This document shows, in pieces, positions 44,001 to 52,925 of a stretch of 64,000 nt of DNA (position 1 is its first letter; each line of letters begins with the position of its first letter). The translations under genes were made by a program, and so were the position numbers. This stretch comes from Chondrosia reniformis. Lineage: Eukaryota > Porifera > Demospongiae > Chondrillida > Chondrillidae. The stretch covers positions 5,332,001-5,396,000 of the forward strand of contig OX359191.1 in NCBI GenBank assembly GCA_947172415.1. The letters are read 5' to 3'. The notes under the pieces are model-generated. The model saw nothing but the letters and a program-made list of their open reading frames with translations. It ran no database searches and was not told where the DNA came from.

Positions 44001-45397
44001 TTTCTTTATGTCTAACTGTATTACGTATATTACCCAAGTCAAATAAGCCGTTTATTCAAAACAGTTAGTTAAAAGCATTTAACCCTTGACCACAGGTCAA
44101 CATTTTGAAATCCTTGCAAAATGTGTCACATTGTGATTGAAAAGTATCTGGCAATTATAACAAATACCGTATACCTGGAAAGTTTGACAGGGGACTTATT
44201 TTGATGGATTAGCAGTTTTGATAACAATTTGCCAGTATTTTAGCCACCAACAGTATGATATCATCATTGGTATATGCCACTATTCATACATACAGGAAGG
44301 AAATTATTAACCATTTTAACACCTACATTGGACTCACCTAGTCTCGCCATCGTGGCGTTGAAGTAAGGGTTGCAGCCCCAGCTTATGGGCTTAGTAATTC
44401 GTAGTAAAAATTGTCATAAAACTCAAGTTTACCACTGTGCTATAAGGCCTTTTCGGAGAATACCACTCCTCATAAGTAGCACTGGGTAGCAATTCTTTAG
44501 AGTAACCTAGCTACTAATTCTTTATCTCTCGACAAAGGATTGGCTGAAACGCATTTAAAAACGTCAAACCTTAAACTCAGAAAACTCTATAACCAACATC
44601 AATATTATTATGTACGCAAAATAGTATGAACAAGGAAATTATTAACCGAGTCCAATGTAGGTGTTAAAATGGTTAATAATTTCCTCTTTTCCTCTGAAAA
44701 GACGTTTTTAAATGTTTCAGCCAATCCTTTGTAGAGAGATAAAGAATTGGTAGCTTGGTTACTCTAAAGAATTGCTACCCAGTGCTACTGATGAGGAGTG
44801 GTATTCTCCGAAAAGGCCTTATAGCACAGTGGTAAACTTGAGCTTTATGACGATTTTTACTACGAATATACTAATTATGTTTTAACGGCATGGAGTTGGC
44901 TATTGGCAGCTCTATACGAGGACCTGGTCCTCATGTCTGCAAAGAGTTTTGGACACCGACTGTAGGAGAACAACTACCTTGTCAGCTTGAGGAAGGCAAT
45001 CTGCATTATCTGTATGTAGTTGCTGTGAAGACTGACATTTTTGGTACTGCCCAGCTGCATGCCAAATAAAATGTGCCAAACATCATAATTTAAGCAATTA
45101 GTTAAATATTCTTCCCACCACATTTTCTGGCCATACAGTATGTGCATGGACAAAGGCTCTTAATGCACATTACACTTACTAGGCAAGCAGTTTATGAATC
45201 TTAATTGCCATACTTTTAGCTATATAGGTGCAGGCTTATTCTTAATTTCTTCACTTTTTATAACACTATATGAAATGCAGCAAATCCTCCATTGTTATCT
45301 TGGTGTATATTTTTATTTTTGTAGGTGTATGAATGAATTGAAAAGGGAGTTCATCAACCAGCTGTCAGATAGTTTCAACACCAATAAATACCTTTGA
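19267..45397 (+). CDS. LARGE: LARGE-type xylosyl/glucuronyltransferase, 20 exons
   Basis: Exons: 19267-19351, 19435-19625, 27639-27810, 28234-28268, 31132-31227, 31620-31706, 32468-32545, 36095-36226, 36969-37067, 37337-37366, 37623-37729, 40075-40219, 40814-40901, 41008-41132, 41313-41428, 41851-41890, 41965-42144, 42853-42977, 43412-43510, 45325-45397. All junctions keep phase, giving 700 residues (human LARGE1 is about 756). Order: signal anchor (about 7-26), coiled coil (about 30-75), GT8-like domain (about 93-370, DTD at 198-200), link, GT49-like domain (about 420-690, DVD at 515-517). In known animals LARGE alternately adds xylose and glucuronate to O-mannosyl glycans of alpha-dystroglycan in the Golgi. 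Collinearity with human LARGE1 runs from the anchor to KYL at the end. Intron 11 has a GC donor; the others are GT-AG. No frameshift was found. LARGE1 and LARGE2 cannot be told apart here. Confidence 0.93.
20001..20067 (+). repeat. (ATA)n microsatellite
   Basis: Two adjacent tracts of ATA/AAT units separated by a short unique stretch, near the 3' end of the antisense RT element, where such tails are common. Confidence 0.9.
20293..23200 (-). pseudogene. Reverse transcriptase element with CCHC and restriction-like tail
   Basis: Minus-strand blocks from 23200 down: N-terminal helical part (21889-22848, [20 protein letters not shown]), [69 protein letters not shown] (frameshifted near 21890), the catalytic [12 protein letters not shown] (21600-21625), then [11 protein letters not shown] and [10 protein letters not shown]. 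After the RT come [15 protein letters not shown] (C-x-C-x7-H-x4-C), RHYEVRD and [10 protein letters not shown] (20480-20511), and a basic tail with [15 protein letters not shown]. This layout of RT, CCHC and RHxxxxD/DVxV resembles R2/CRE-type elements with restriction-like endonucleases. There are at least four frameshifts or stops, so it is inactive. The same family recurs at 53430-54390. Confidence 0.75.
25019..25898 (-). mobile_element. 5'-truncated Penelope-like fragment with GIY-YIG endonuclease
   Basis: Inserted in the hAT transposase and flanked by near-identical 13-bp direct repeats, TAATTCAATAAAG (25006-25018) and TAATTCAATGAAG (25899-25911). The minus-strand frame reads [45 protein letters not shown] and [17 protein letters not shown]. 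This is the GIY-YIG endonuclease of Penelope-like elements (here IVY..YIG). The RT half is absent. By chance it fuses in frame to the N-terminal hAT part, making one 394-codon frame (25272-26456). A hammerhead-like motif lies at its 3' end (25061-25102). Confidence 0.9.
25061..25102 (-). ncRNA. Hammerhead ribozyme-like motif of Penelope element
   Basis: On the minus strand CTGATGA is followed by AGGTAGC, a short loop, GCTACC, then GAAAC and GTTGGAT. This matches the conserved hammerhead core CUGAUGA, a fully paired stem II and GAAA. Penelope-like elements are known to carry such motifs in their terminal repeats. Cleavage activity was not tested, and the partner strand of stems I and III was not fully traced. 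Confidence 0.65.
26701..27300. other. 5' non-coding part of the hAT element
   Basis: AT-rich sequence between the transposase start and the terminal inverted repeat at 27310-27351. No gene was seen. Confidence 0.5.
27639..37729 (+). CDS. LARGE: LARGE exons 3-11: GT8-like xylosyltransferase domain
   Basis: Nine exons with short coding lengths (30-172 nt). Motifs in order: [47 protein letters not shown] with the metal-binding DTD (exon at 31620), [35 protein letters not shown] across an intron, [12 protein letters not shown] and [10 protein letters not shown]. Exon 4 is only 35 nt ([12 protein letters not shown]) and was found by phase and by alignment to the human segment between the two flanking motifs. 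The introns here hold Tigger, Penelope and ISL2EU-like insertions. Confidence 0.92.
28380..28510 (+). mobile_element. Penelope-type terminal remnant with hammerhead-like core
   Basis: GCTGATGAAGACCTACGGGT followed by TGAAACGTC (28444-28472) gives the CTGATGA...GAAAC core with GACC/GGTT as stem II. The remnant lies in LARGE intron 4, and no coding part of the element remains. Confidence 0.55.
28576..29212. repeat. Repeat with GGGGCGAGCC inverted ends
   Basis: The left end ttGGGGCGAGCC and right end GGCTCGCCCcc form short inverted termini enclosing a (TA)n tract and a CT/CA-rich low-complexity body. A shorter relative sits at 51653-51853. It is probably a non-autonomous DNA element, but no target duplication was proven. 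Confidence 0.5.
29358..30985. mobile_element. Tigger/pogo element in LARGE intron 4
   Basis: Terminal inverted repeats CAGTGGACCCTCGCTAATCC (29358) and the reverse complement of GGCGAGGGTCCACTG (ending 30985), flanked by TA on both sides as expected for Tc1/mariner-type insertion. The length is 1628 bp. It encodes a broken pogo-type transposase on the minus strand. Confidence 0.93.
29801..30800 (-). pseudogene. Tigger/pogo-type transposase (broken)
   Basis: The main frame 30006-30536 has [14 protein letters not shown] with the first catalytic Asp, the block [20 protein letters not shown] and [18 protein letters not shown]. Beyond a stop the next block reads [14 protein letters not shown] (about 29945-29985), giving the second catalytic Asp. 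The HTH DNA-binding part upstream of 30536 is split by stops. CENP-B-like homology comes from family knowledge. The antisense orientation to LARGE avoids strong splice and stop effects on the host transcript. Confidence 0.87.
31951..32150 (-). repeat. Dispersed lysine-rich coding-like repeat, copy 1
   Basis: The minus strand reads [20 protein letters not shown] and, after a gap, [11 protein letters not shown]. It is the most divergent of four related copies, all within LARGE introns (others at 38498-38720, 42548-42805, 43712-43970). Confidence 0.7.
33010..34189 (+). pseudogene. SWIM/YqaJ-type nuclease of the ISL2EU-like element
   Basis: The frame around 33110-33205 reads [20 protein letters not shown] and SHVATLLF, a complete SWIM zinc finger (CxC...CxH). 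The 33148-33753 frame continues through an acidic/helical linker to [16 protein letters not shown]. After a frameshift come [16 protein letters not shown], then (33962-34189) [12 protein letters not shown] and [16 protein letters not shown] and the EIK triad supply the YqaJ active-site acids and Lys. At least two frameshifts separate the blocks. Better preserved than the copy at 4559-6188. Confidence 0.82.
34559..35826 (-). pseudogene. DDE_4-type transposase of the ISL2EU-like element
   Basis: Minus-strand pieces: 35623-35826 and 35306-35659 (basic, coiled-coil linker with [11 protein letters not shown] and [14 protein letters not shown]), an interrupted stretch, then 34559-35005. The last piece has [40 protein letters not shown] (catalytic Asp pair region), [14 protein letters not shown] and [20 protein letters not shown]. 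These match the core at 3616-3996, so both elements belong to one family. The middle catalytic part (35005-35300) is broken by stops. Confidence 0.83.
38498..38720 (-). repeat. Lysine-rich coding-like repeat, copy 2
   Basis: GCCTATAGGGGAACTAAACC on the plus strand begins the unit. The minus strand reads toward SSSKA...FRFSS with one frame change. Together with upstream ATGAAAAATCTAAGATGCCA it nearly matches copy 4. Confidence 0.8.
39015..39875 (-). pseudogene. Penelope-like reverse transcriptase fragment
   Basis: A continuous 286-codon minus-strand frame. It has [20 protein letters not shown] (RT motif A), [20 protein letters not shown] (motif B region), the catalytic [13 protein letters not shown] (motif C, IDD in place of the usual YxDD form), then [32 protein letters not shown] and [10 protein letters not shown]. 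This is the RT/thumb region of a widespread Penelope-related group. The N-terminus and any endonuclease are missing. It lies antisense within LARGE intron 11. Confidence 0.8.
40075..45397 (+). CDS. LARGE: LARGE exons 12-20: GT49-like glucuronyltransferase domain
   Basis: Exon 12 (40075-40219) is the link between domains, with CPSCPEC and [14 protein letters not shown]. Then come [46 protein letters not shown] (the second DxD), [66 protein letters not shown] and the final CMNELKREF...NTNKYL before TGA at 45395-45397. An AATAAA hexamer overlaps the last codons. The 43412-43510 exon is followed by a 1.8 kb intron containing a foldback element. Confidence 0.92.
40738..40800 (+). repeat. Tandem duplication of about 31 bp before LARGE exon 13
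   Basis: ATAATACCTTCACAGATATA and ATAATACCTTCACGGATATA each continue with GCTACATA. Two adjacent units, ending about 13 bases before the exon acceptor at 40813. Confidence 0.85.
42548..42805 (+). repeat. Lysine-rich coding-like repeat, copy 3 (inverted)
   Basis: In LARGE intron 17. The plus strand encodes [20 protein letters not shown], then [16 protein letters not shown] and [17 protein letters not shown] with no stop until TGA near 42750. Opposite orientation to the other three copies. Confidence 0.82.
43712..43970 (-). repeat. Lysine-rich coding-like repeat, copy 4
   Basis: In LARGE intron 19. The minus strand reads [20 protein letters not shown], then a lengthened Lys/Glu run (pyrimidine tract TTTCTTTTTCTTTC on plus) and a frameshift before the SSSKA end. 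Confidence 0.82.
44297..44866. repeat. Foldback element in the last LARGE intron
   Basis: The arms 44398-44565 and 44701-44866 are inverted copies (for example CGTAGTAAAAATTGTCATAA against TTATGACGATTTTTACTACG). A second pair lies at 44297-44335 and 44648-44685 (GGTTAATAATTTCC type). The nested arrangement gives a stem of about 165 bp. No coding sequence. Confidence 0.88.
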
Positions 45398-45613
45398 GTT
45401 TTTTAATTCCTTTTTAAGTGCATATAGTTTTGTATTTATATCTGTTAATTAATTTGTATTCATTCCTGTACAGTACTCTGTATAGACTTCATAAGGAGTA
45501 TATATACAAATGAGGGATCAGATGAAGCAAAACCTCATATATTTCTATTCCCTGTGCATACATGTAAACAATTGCTGCAGGTTTGATATGGTTATTATAA
45601 TCATAGTAATATA

Positions 45614-46936
45614 CAGTCAAAACGTACAGCTTATAACGACGGCCTTAGTTTCTCAAAATTGCGTTGTTGTAACCAGATTGTTGCTATAACCAATATTCAT
45701 AATAGAATGTGGAATGCAGTCACCAAATTAGCTATTAATTAACATCATAATTGACTAAATAATTTAAATCATAATGGACTTAATTGACTAACCATGCAGT
45801 ACAAGAAGAGACATTACTACACTTTAAATAATTTTCAATATATATATATAGACATCTGCTGTAGTTGAGAGACATAGGCTGTATGATTTGATGTTCTCCT
45901 CTAAATCTGGGAGCCACAATATAGCATCAGCCCTTCACATACCACCACATGCTCTAAGAAAGCAATAGAATCGCTCATGCAGCCCCCTCTAGCTTGAATT
46001 GGCCTCGCTGACTGTGACTACACGAAGATGTAGGTCACATATATATTCGTCGATAGCTGATGTATATATATATCTGCAGAATCATCACCGGTGGAGGTTA
46101 CAAGAGCCATAATGTCACCTTCACTTCCTTTGTCGATTGATGTCACACAAGTCATCTGCACTCATGACGTTTCCTCTGAAAGCAGATTTCAGCTTATCTA
46201 AATCTCACTGTAGGTCCTTGTCTAATTCTTTATCTTCATCATCTTGATCCTTGTAGTCATGTTCATCAGCCATAATGTTTACACTTTGTCAGCAATTTTG
46301 GATTGTGGGTCTAGTGACAGCCTTCCATTCACTCATACACAGGTAGATTGCATCTTTAATGATAAACTTAAGTAGTTTGCCTTGTTTCTCCAGTATTTAC
46401 AAATATATTCGGACCTATTTCTTGCGATACTTGCACTTGAACTTCGAATAATGCTCTCGTCAAGTGGCTGTAGATGGAATGCCATGTTAGGAGGAGCAAA
46501 AATGGATGGTAATATTGGATACTGAGTCAGGAGTCACATGACTACTGGCATTGTCCAATATGAGCAAAATATTTCTATCTGCCTTCTTCAGTTTAATGTT
46601 CCACTTCGTTATCTAATCTTCAAAGACAGTACCCATCATCCATGCCTTGGTGTTGTAATAGTAATGCAGCAGCAAATTTGGATCAAATGTTTTCCCAAAG
46701 CAACGAGGGCGTTTCGATTTTCCAATCACCACATGTACAGGTAACATTTTGTCTCTTCCAGTGACATTTACACAAAGTCCTACGATTATTCGTTCTTTGT
46801 CAATCTTTTTGCCTTTCACAGGTTTCGATGCCAATGTTTCCTGTGGCTCATGGTGAAAGAATAGGCCAATCTCATCAACATTGTATACATCTTCCATGCT
46901 ATAAATAGCTGTGTGGCATTCAAAATGCACTCTCAA
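45614..46936 (-). pseudogene. Second Tigger/pogo-type transposase remnant
   Basis: The frame 46613-46936 contains YNVDEIGLFFHHEP with the first catalytic Asp, then KGKKIDKERIIVGLCVNVTG and VVIGKSKRPRCFGK. Further down the strand another frame gives ADRNILLILDNASSHVTPDS (about 46515-46575), then FKCKYRKK and LEKQGKLLKFIIKDAI. A TIR-like end with GTACAGCTTATAACGACGGC is at 45625; the partner end was not found. Several stops make it inactive. Confidence 0.78.
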
Positions 46937-47284
46937 CCCTCAGCAATAGCAAGCACATCAGCACTCTCAGATTCACCTGACACACTTCGTATCTTAAAGA
47001 TGTTCTGATAAGGATTGTGAAATTCTTATTAAGTTTTTTTCTCAAAATTTAGCATATATTTTCAATTTTATTTTGAAATTCAACATATTTAAGTAATTTT
47101 AATGCCTCTGCTTAAATCCTCAGAAAAAGTGATTCAAATTAACAAAATCACCAATTTCAATCTTTGTATTAAATAGATAAAGGTCATTTCACTGAGTGAT
47201 GAATCCATAACTTTCAGGTAAAAGTGGCAAAATGATAAATTTCAATAAATGCTTCAGTGTGAAATTGTATAACAATAACATTGA

Positions 47285-47600
47285 TAATTAAAGAATGTTG
47301 CTATATGCTTCTTTTGAGTGTTCTACAGTTTTCTTATGTAAATGTCCCTTACTAATCAGTTCAAAGTCATATAAAATTATTGATTCTTTTGGAATTGTAT
47401 CTTCCCAAGGCACAACCTTATTTCCTTTTCGTAGTGTCCAGGGTTTCCAGGAGGATGAATATTCCCTTTTCATCCACTGAACAACTACATCCATCTCACG
47501 GACCTTCAAAACCTTCCAATTGCTGGTTTGCCTTCTTTTTCCACAGTATTTACGGCTACTAACTGATCTTCCATCAACCCAGAAGGATCTTCAACCATTC
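47285..47600 (-). pseudogene. C-terminal fragment of a DUF7869-associated repeated family
   Basis: The minus strand has DPSGLMEDQLVAVNTVEKEG, then VREMDVVVQWMKREYSSSWK, ILYDFELISKGHLHKKT and the tail EAYSNIL before TAA. This resembles the C-terminal chromatin-reader-like tail of repeated sponge/coral proteins that also contain the region seen at 52.7-55 kb. The function is unknown and one frame change is present. Confidence 0.45.
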
Positions 47601-47699
47601 GGATCCAGCCAGATGACAATCAGTGTGATCCAATGTATACCTGCATGGGTATATAAGTAGATTGTCTTGTAATCTCAGTAATTACATTGTCAAATTAAA

Positions 47700-47826
47700 G
47701 CCCCAAATTTGGGTACATAGACAGAGCCCCAAATTTGGGCAAATAGACAGAGCCCCAAATTTGGGCAAATAGACAGAGCCCCAAATTTGGGCACATAGAC
47801 AGAGCCCTAAATTTGGGCACATAAAT
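47700..47826 (+). repeat. 26-bp tandem array with palindromic core, five units
   Basis: Five units of AGCCCCAAATTTGGGCACAT followed by AGACAG. Each carries the 12-base palindrome CCCAAATTTGGG; the last copy is CCTAAATTTGGG. Small substitutions distinguish the units. No flanking gene uses it in an obvious way. Confidence 0.95.
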
Positions 47827-48710
47827 TAATACCTACTTTGGAAAAGCACACAGGACTTATTTAATTTTAAACATACTCTAATGAAAGACATGAAATTCTG
47901 TTTTAAGGATTTTAGTATGTTTACTTTTCATTTTGCATATTTATAGGAAGAAAAAAATGAAAATCGTGCCATGTTTGAAGTTATGTTAATTGTATAATAG
48001 TAATGTGTGTCATTTGTCACACAATTGTTTTTCATATATAATATTTCTATTGTACAAATGTAGACGTTTACATTGAAGTTCATTAAAATGCGTCATGAAA
48101 ATTAACTTAAATGGGAATAGAGAGTTCAGGGCCATAGGAAGGTTCTGAAAAGGGGTACTGCCCTGAAAAATTCCATAGCCTCCATGTTTTATGACGTTTC
48201 CGTCAATTACGTCATAAACATGGCGGGGATATGGTCACGAGCGAATTGCAAGTGTCTAGAACACAACGGGCTGTCCTGACTGCCTTTCTCGCTATTTGTA
48301 TCTTGTATCTCTAGTCTGTTCTTCTTCCCTTGAGTCCTCACCGATTAGTTTTTGGGGTAGGGGGTAGAGGTTACAATTTAGTAGCTAAAAACACTGCATT
48401 TTGAAAACTAGAATGTGTTGGCTGCTCAAAAACTGGTAGGGGCATAGCGTATGCACATCATAAGTTCCCATCCAGTTACCCATCCATATTGTACTCATTT
48501 TATTATAATGTAAAATATAATACATATTGCGTAACAGTTTGTGGTGTAGTCGGCCATTTTATACTGCCTTTCAACTTGCTCAGGTTCTTCCTAGTTCGTG
48601 AAATTAGAAAAGATTTCAAGATGGGTATCATTGCTCAACACAATGAAGAATTTGAAGAGCATGAGATTTGTTACAATATATAGTGGAAATTATTAGACAT
48701 GCTGATCTGT

Positions 48711-50091
48711 TATTAAATTCGGTAAATTATTAGGACTTTTAACACACGCCTTTGATTAATTCACTTCAAAAATAATCACTCCAATGTTTCACCCTTCTTG
48801 GGCTTCTTCAGGTATACAAAAATAAGCTGACAATGGGTTTAAATACTGTATGGGATGGTGATTGGTTGTTGATTAATTGAAAAATAATTGAAAAAAATGA
48901 TAAAATAATTGAAAAGAACAACCAATGGAATGTGTGGAATGAATACAGTATTATTAGGTGATACCAAATAAGGAGTCCCATGTTGGATGGATAGGGACTC
49001 CTTGGTCCAGGTTGTAGGTCCTTTCTTGCTTGATTTGCAGGCTTTCCTTGATCTTCCTTAGCTTCAACATTGGTTCCCTGTCCAGACGATGTGCACCCTT
49101 CCAATTGATGGTGTGTCCCATTATATCGGCGTGGACAGCGTTGGCATTGTTCTTGTCCCTCTTCTGTACTGCGCATTGGTGTTCTGTGATCCTCACACTT
49201 AGAGGTCTTCCTGTTTCTCCAATGTAGACCTCCCTACAATCTTTACATGGGATTCTATAGATGACACCTTTGTTCCTGTACTTGTGTACATTCTTCTTTG
49301 GATGGGATATTATCTCTCTCAGCGTGTCACTGTATCTAAACACAGGGATTAATCCGTGTTTGAGACAGATTTTCCCCAGTCTTTCTGTGGTTCTTTTGAT
49401 GTATGGGAGGCTTATGATCTTCTTGTTGGCAGTTCTAGGTGATGGTGTTGAATCTTCGGTCACGTGTGGTTTGGGTTGTTTCTTTGGGTACAGGGCTCTC
49501 TTAATTATTCTCTCTGGGTATCCCTTCCTTTGGAAGGCTTCTTCCAGGTGTTGCATTTCCTGTTCCAGTTGATCTGTATCACACACACGTTGTGCTCTCA
49601 CCCGCAGATAGCTGATAACTCCTGACTTGGTGTTGGGATGGTGGTGGGAGCTATAGTTGATGTACCTGTCTGTGTGTGTCTTCTTTCTGTAGACCGTTGT
49701 TGTCCGTTTTCCTCCTTTTTTTATGAGGACATCCAAAAAGCTAAGGAAGATCAAGGAAAGCCTGCACATCAAACAAGAAAGGACCTACAACCTGGACCAA
49801 GGAGTCCCTATCCATCCAAAATGGGACTCCTTATTTGGTATTACCTAACAATACTGTATTCATTCCACACATTCCATTGGTTGTTCTTTTCAATTATGTT
49901 TATCGTTTTTTCAATTATTTTTCAATTAATCAACAACCAATCACCATCCCATACAGTATTAAAACCCATTGTCAGCTTATTTTTGTATACTGAAGAAGCC
50001 TTAGAAGGGTGAAACGTTGTAGTGATTATTTTTGAAGTGAATTAATCAAAGACGTGTGTTAAAAGTCCTAATAATTTACCAAATTTAATAA
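48711..50091 (-). mobile_element. Penelope-like element with inverted terminal arms
   Basis: The arms 48711-49065 and 49737-50091 are inverted copies, each ending outside with AAATTATTAGGACTTTTAAC. The core encodes the C-terminal RT region and endonuclease on the minus strand. The arms contain the element's 3' coding end and terminal repeat, so this is a partial copy joined to an inverted second 3' end, an arrangement often seen for Penelope insertions. Confidence 0.9.
48954..49772 (-). pseudogene. Penelope-like RT C-terminus with GIY-YIG endonuclease
   Basis: A 272-codon frame. The thumb region has EEAFQRKGYPERIIKRALYP. A connector follows, then the endonuclease with NKGVIYRIPCKDCREVYIGE and TGRPLSVRITEHQCAVQKRD (VIY..YIG, Arg and His as in the family), ending NLDQGVPIHPTWDSLFGIT. 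The CxxC between the two halves of the GIY-YIG motif is typical of Penelope proteins. The RT catalytic core is absent. The first 12 residues come from the inverted right arm, so the start is not original. Confidence 0.85.
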
Positions 50092-51640
50092 GATTTGTTA
50101 GTTGCTTTCCAAGTTGTAAGACAGTGTGTTTTATATTTTTAAAGGCCTTCTGACATAATGTCAGAAGAAACCTAAATTTTACATCGTCTGACACTCATTT
50201 TGGCTGAAAATACGTACGTACAGACTATGCTAGTGGAACATGTCAACACTTCCGGAAATTTTCAATAAAAGTCGCTAACTAACACTCTTTTTAAATTTAT
50301 TCTATTTTACTTTAGAAACATCGTATCGCTAAACAAATTATATAAAATTGAAGTGCTACTCTTTCATAATATTTTAGCTACAACAGCGTCAGGATTGCAG
50401 GCTTAAAGGAGAAGGTAAGCAGCCGTAAGTGATAGGTGCCAAATCGCCAAAAATGTTTTATCAGACAGTGGAAAATACGAATATAGAATAAATGGTGACA
50501 CCAATCTATGAAGGATAATGATATCTAATGATTGTATGCATACTCCTTTAAAACACCCTTGAATTATAATCGAAAACGCATTTTCGTACCTTTATCGGGC
50601 ACCTCTAGTACTTCATATCTCAGTTAAACAAGGGGAGTAAGAGATTGAAGTCAAAAAATGGTTACATATACAATCCTCCACTGTCTGATAATCGGTTCAT
50701 TTTCCATTTGTCTTTTCTCTGGTATTGTCACATGATTATCAGCCAAAATTAGTAGTATAGCTTAGCCATCATACAATGACGTCTTATGACGTTGCATATG
50801 CACCCAAATATTTGGTACAAACATTAGACTTCCGAAGTTGATATTTCAAGTAAGGCTTCTCGGTAGCAATACAGTTTCCTTGATCGAAGGTTTTTGTTGT
50901 CATAAGAGGTAAGTGGAAACAGTAAGCATATTGCTTGTCTACTAATATCTATGTAAATATCAATGGCGAAAATGTATGAGCAATTAACCAAGTATAATCA
51001 AAAGAAGAATAGAATGTTTCGGTCACGTAGGCCTTTATTGACCTTCCTCTGTGTTGGCCTTCCTCCGCTATACTATATAAATTGCTCATATGTTTTCGCA
51101 ATTGATAATTTCACATCAATAATGACTGGTGATGTGTCGTGACGTTTCATGCTGGTGTTCCGCTTCACGCGCAGGTCACATGCTAGAGACACTTCTGCCT
51201 GGAATGCATGGGACACATCTGTAGGCGCTAATATGACGATTTACAAAAATCAGAAATTCGCAGACATGTTCCACATGCGTATATGCCAACTGATAAAGTA
51301 TATGCAAATTAATTCTAAAAAATATGCGTGCGTATACATAATCAGTAAGCCTTTGTCAGTTTCTTTTTTAACTGGTTGAAACAAACGGGGATATACTAAA
51401 AGGGTAAGTTTTGTCTGGCCTAAATGTCAGAATAACACTTAACATCAATATTTTTAAATTAGCTAAATTGACAAATCACAGCCAAATAGCTGTATCATTT
51501 GGTAATATGTATGCTGCATGTTGTTCCCAGTTTTAAGTTAAATTCATTGGTCAAGTGACTATCACAGCCAGATATTTGCCATGGTTATAAATATGTGTAA
51601 ATAGGACTTTAATTAATGTACATATAATAAAAATATGTTT
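50092..51640. other. Intergenic, no gene recognised
   Basis: Unique AT-rich sequence with short frames only. No motif was recognised. Confidence 0.4.
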
Positions 51641-51652
51641 AACTTAGTAATT

Positions 51653-51853
51653 GGGGCGAGCCGAATGGTGATTTTTCTATCTGTCTGTGTATTGTGTGTT
51701 ATTTCAAAGACAGTTGGGGAAGTGGCTATTTAATACATTAAACAGCAATCGGAATGATAAAAGAAAATGGTTGAGTGGTAAAGTGATAGTACCATATATT
51801 TGGCACGAATCACTGAAACAACCACTGGCACTTGCTCAGGCTCGCCCCACAAT
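51653..51853. repeat. Short repeat with GGGGCGAGCC inverted ends
   Basis: GGGGCGAGCC at 51655 and GGCTCGCCCC near 51840-51850 bound about 200 bases. Same termini as 28576-29212. Confidence 0.5.
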
Positions 51854-52925
51854 GCCTTGCATTCACTAGTTTGATAATTGGAGGCAAAACTAACCTCTGG
51901 TGTTTGATTGTGTGTTAAAAGGGTTTCTTTTGAGCCTGTGTCTAGCTCTTCCATGTGTTCATCTTGATGTACTTGTGCTTTATTGGTTAGCAAAGAGGGT
52001 AGTATCCAGGTACTGCTACGTTCCTCCTCTAACTCCCTTAAGAAGGTGTTCCAAGTGGTGTAGGAACTGTCTGACACCCATTTTGCCCACTTGGGTAAGT
52101 CCGACTTAAACGATGGAATGTCTGATTTTTCATAAAATGGTAGGGAGACATGTGGTTCTCCTTCTGGCATAGTATACAAATTTAGAATGGGATATATTAT
52201 CGGTATGATATCCTTTTAGAAGCTATAATTTATAGTATGTGAGTATACTTCATTATGATATGTATATTAAATAAGGGATTGTGACAGTGAAAGCGTATAT
52301 ATAAAACACTAGAATAGAGAGGTAATTTAGGATCATACTAATACATACATCAATTCAATACTGTTGCTAGGCTCACAATTAAGAGGATTAGACCTTCCTT
52401 TGACCACTTATCGGTAGTCCATTGTCGCCAATGCATGACAGCTTTGTTAGATTCGTTGAGTTTGAATCTAAAATGTAAAGGATGTGTATGGCCATGGACA
52501 TTTTCAATGTAGTCCATTAAGCTCTTGTTATTATACACAGCATGTAATTGTTGTACAAATGGTTATGGAGTGTAGCTCTCCTTAATTGAAGTAATCAGAT
52601 CTAAATTAAGTAGAGCTGTTTCAAGGTGGGTAGGTTGTTCATGAACATAGTAAGTTATAATATGTTATATACCTGGAATTGTTTCTGCTCCATGTCTTTG
52701 GAGATAGGTTGAAATTTTAGAGAAGAGCTGGTCTATGTCCTCACGTGTATATATGTCCAACAGGTAAAAAATTTACTTTAATCTCGAGTATTAATAAAAA
52801 TGCTCTTATAGTAAGCAGTGAGGAATTAAGACTAACTCAGGCCATTTTAATTCAGATCAAAGCTGAAATGCCTAAACAGTCTGACTTGTAACAGTTCAGT
52901 TCAACAAACTTAAGAAATAAATATA

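Noticed and set aside
47700-47826. Possible CRISPR array
   Set aside because: Units are contiguous without unique spacers, and the context is a eukaryotic genome.
48190-48225. TGACGT...ACGTCA palindrome as a CREB-type regulatory site
   Set aside because: One palindrome with no nearby supported gene start; chance or a repeat end is as likely.
49638-50012. 124-codon plus-strand frame
   Set aside because: It reads antisense to the Penelope core and then the inverted arm; it is a by-product of the inverted repeat.
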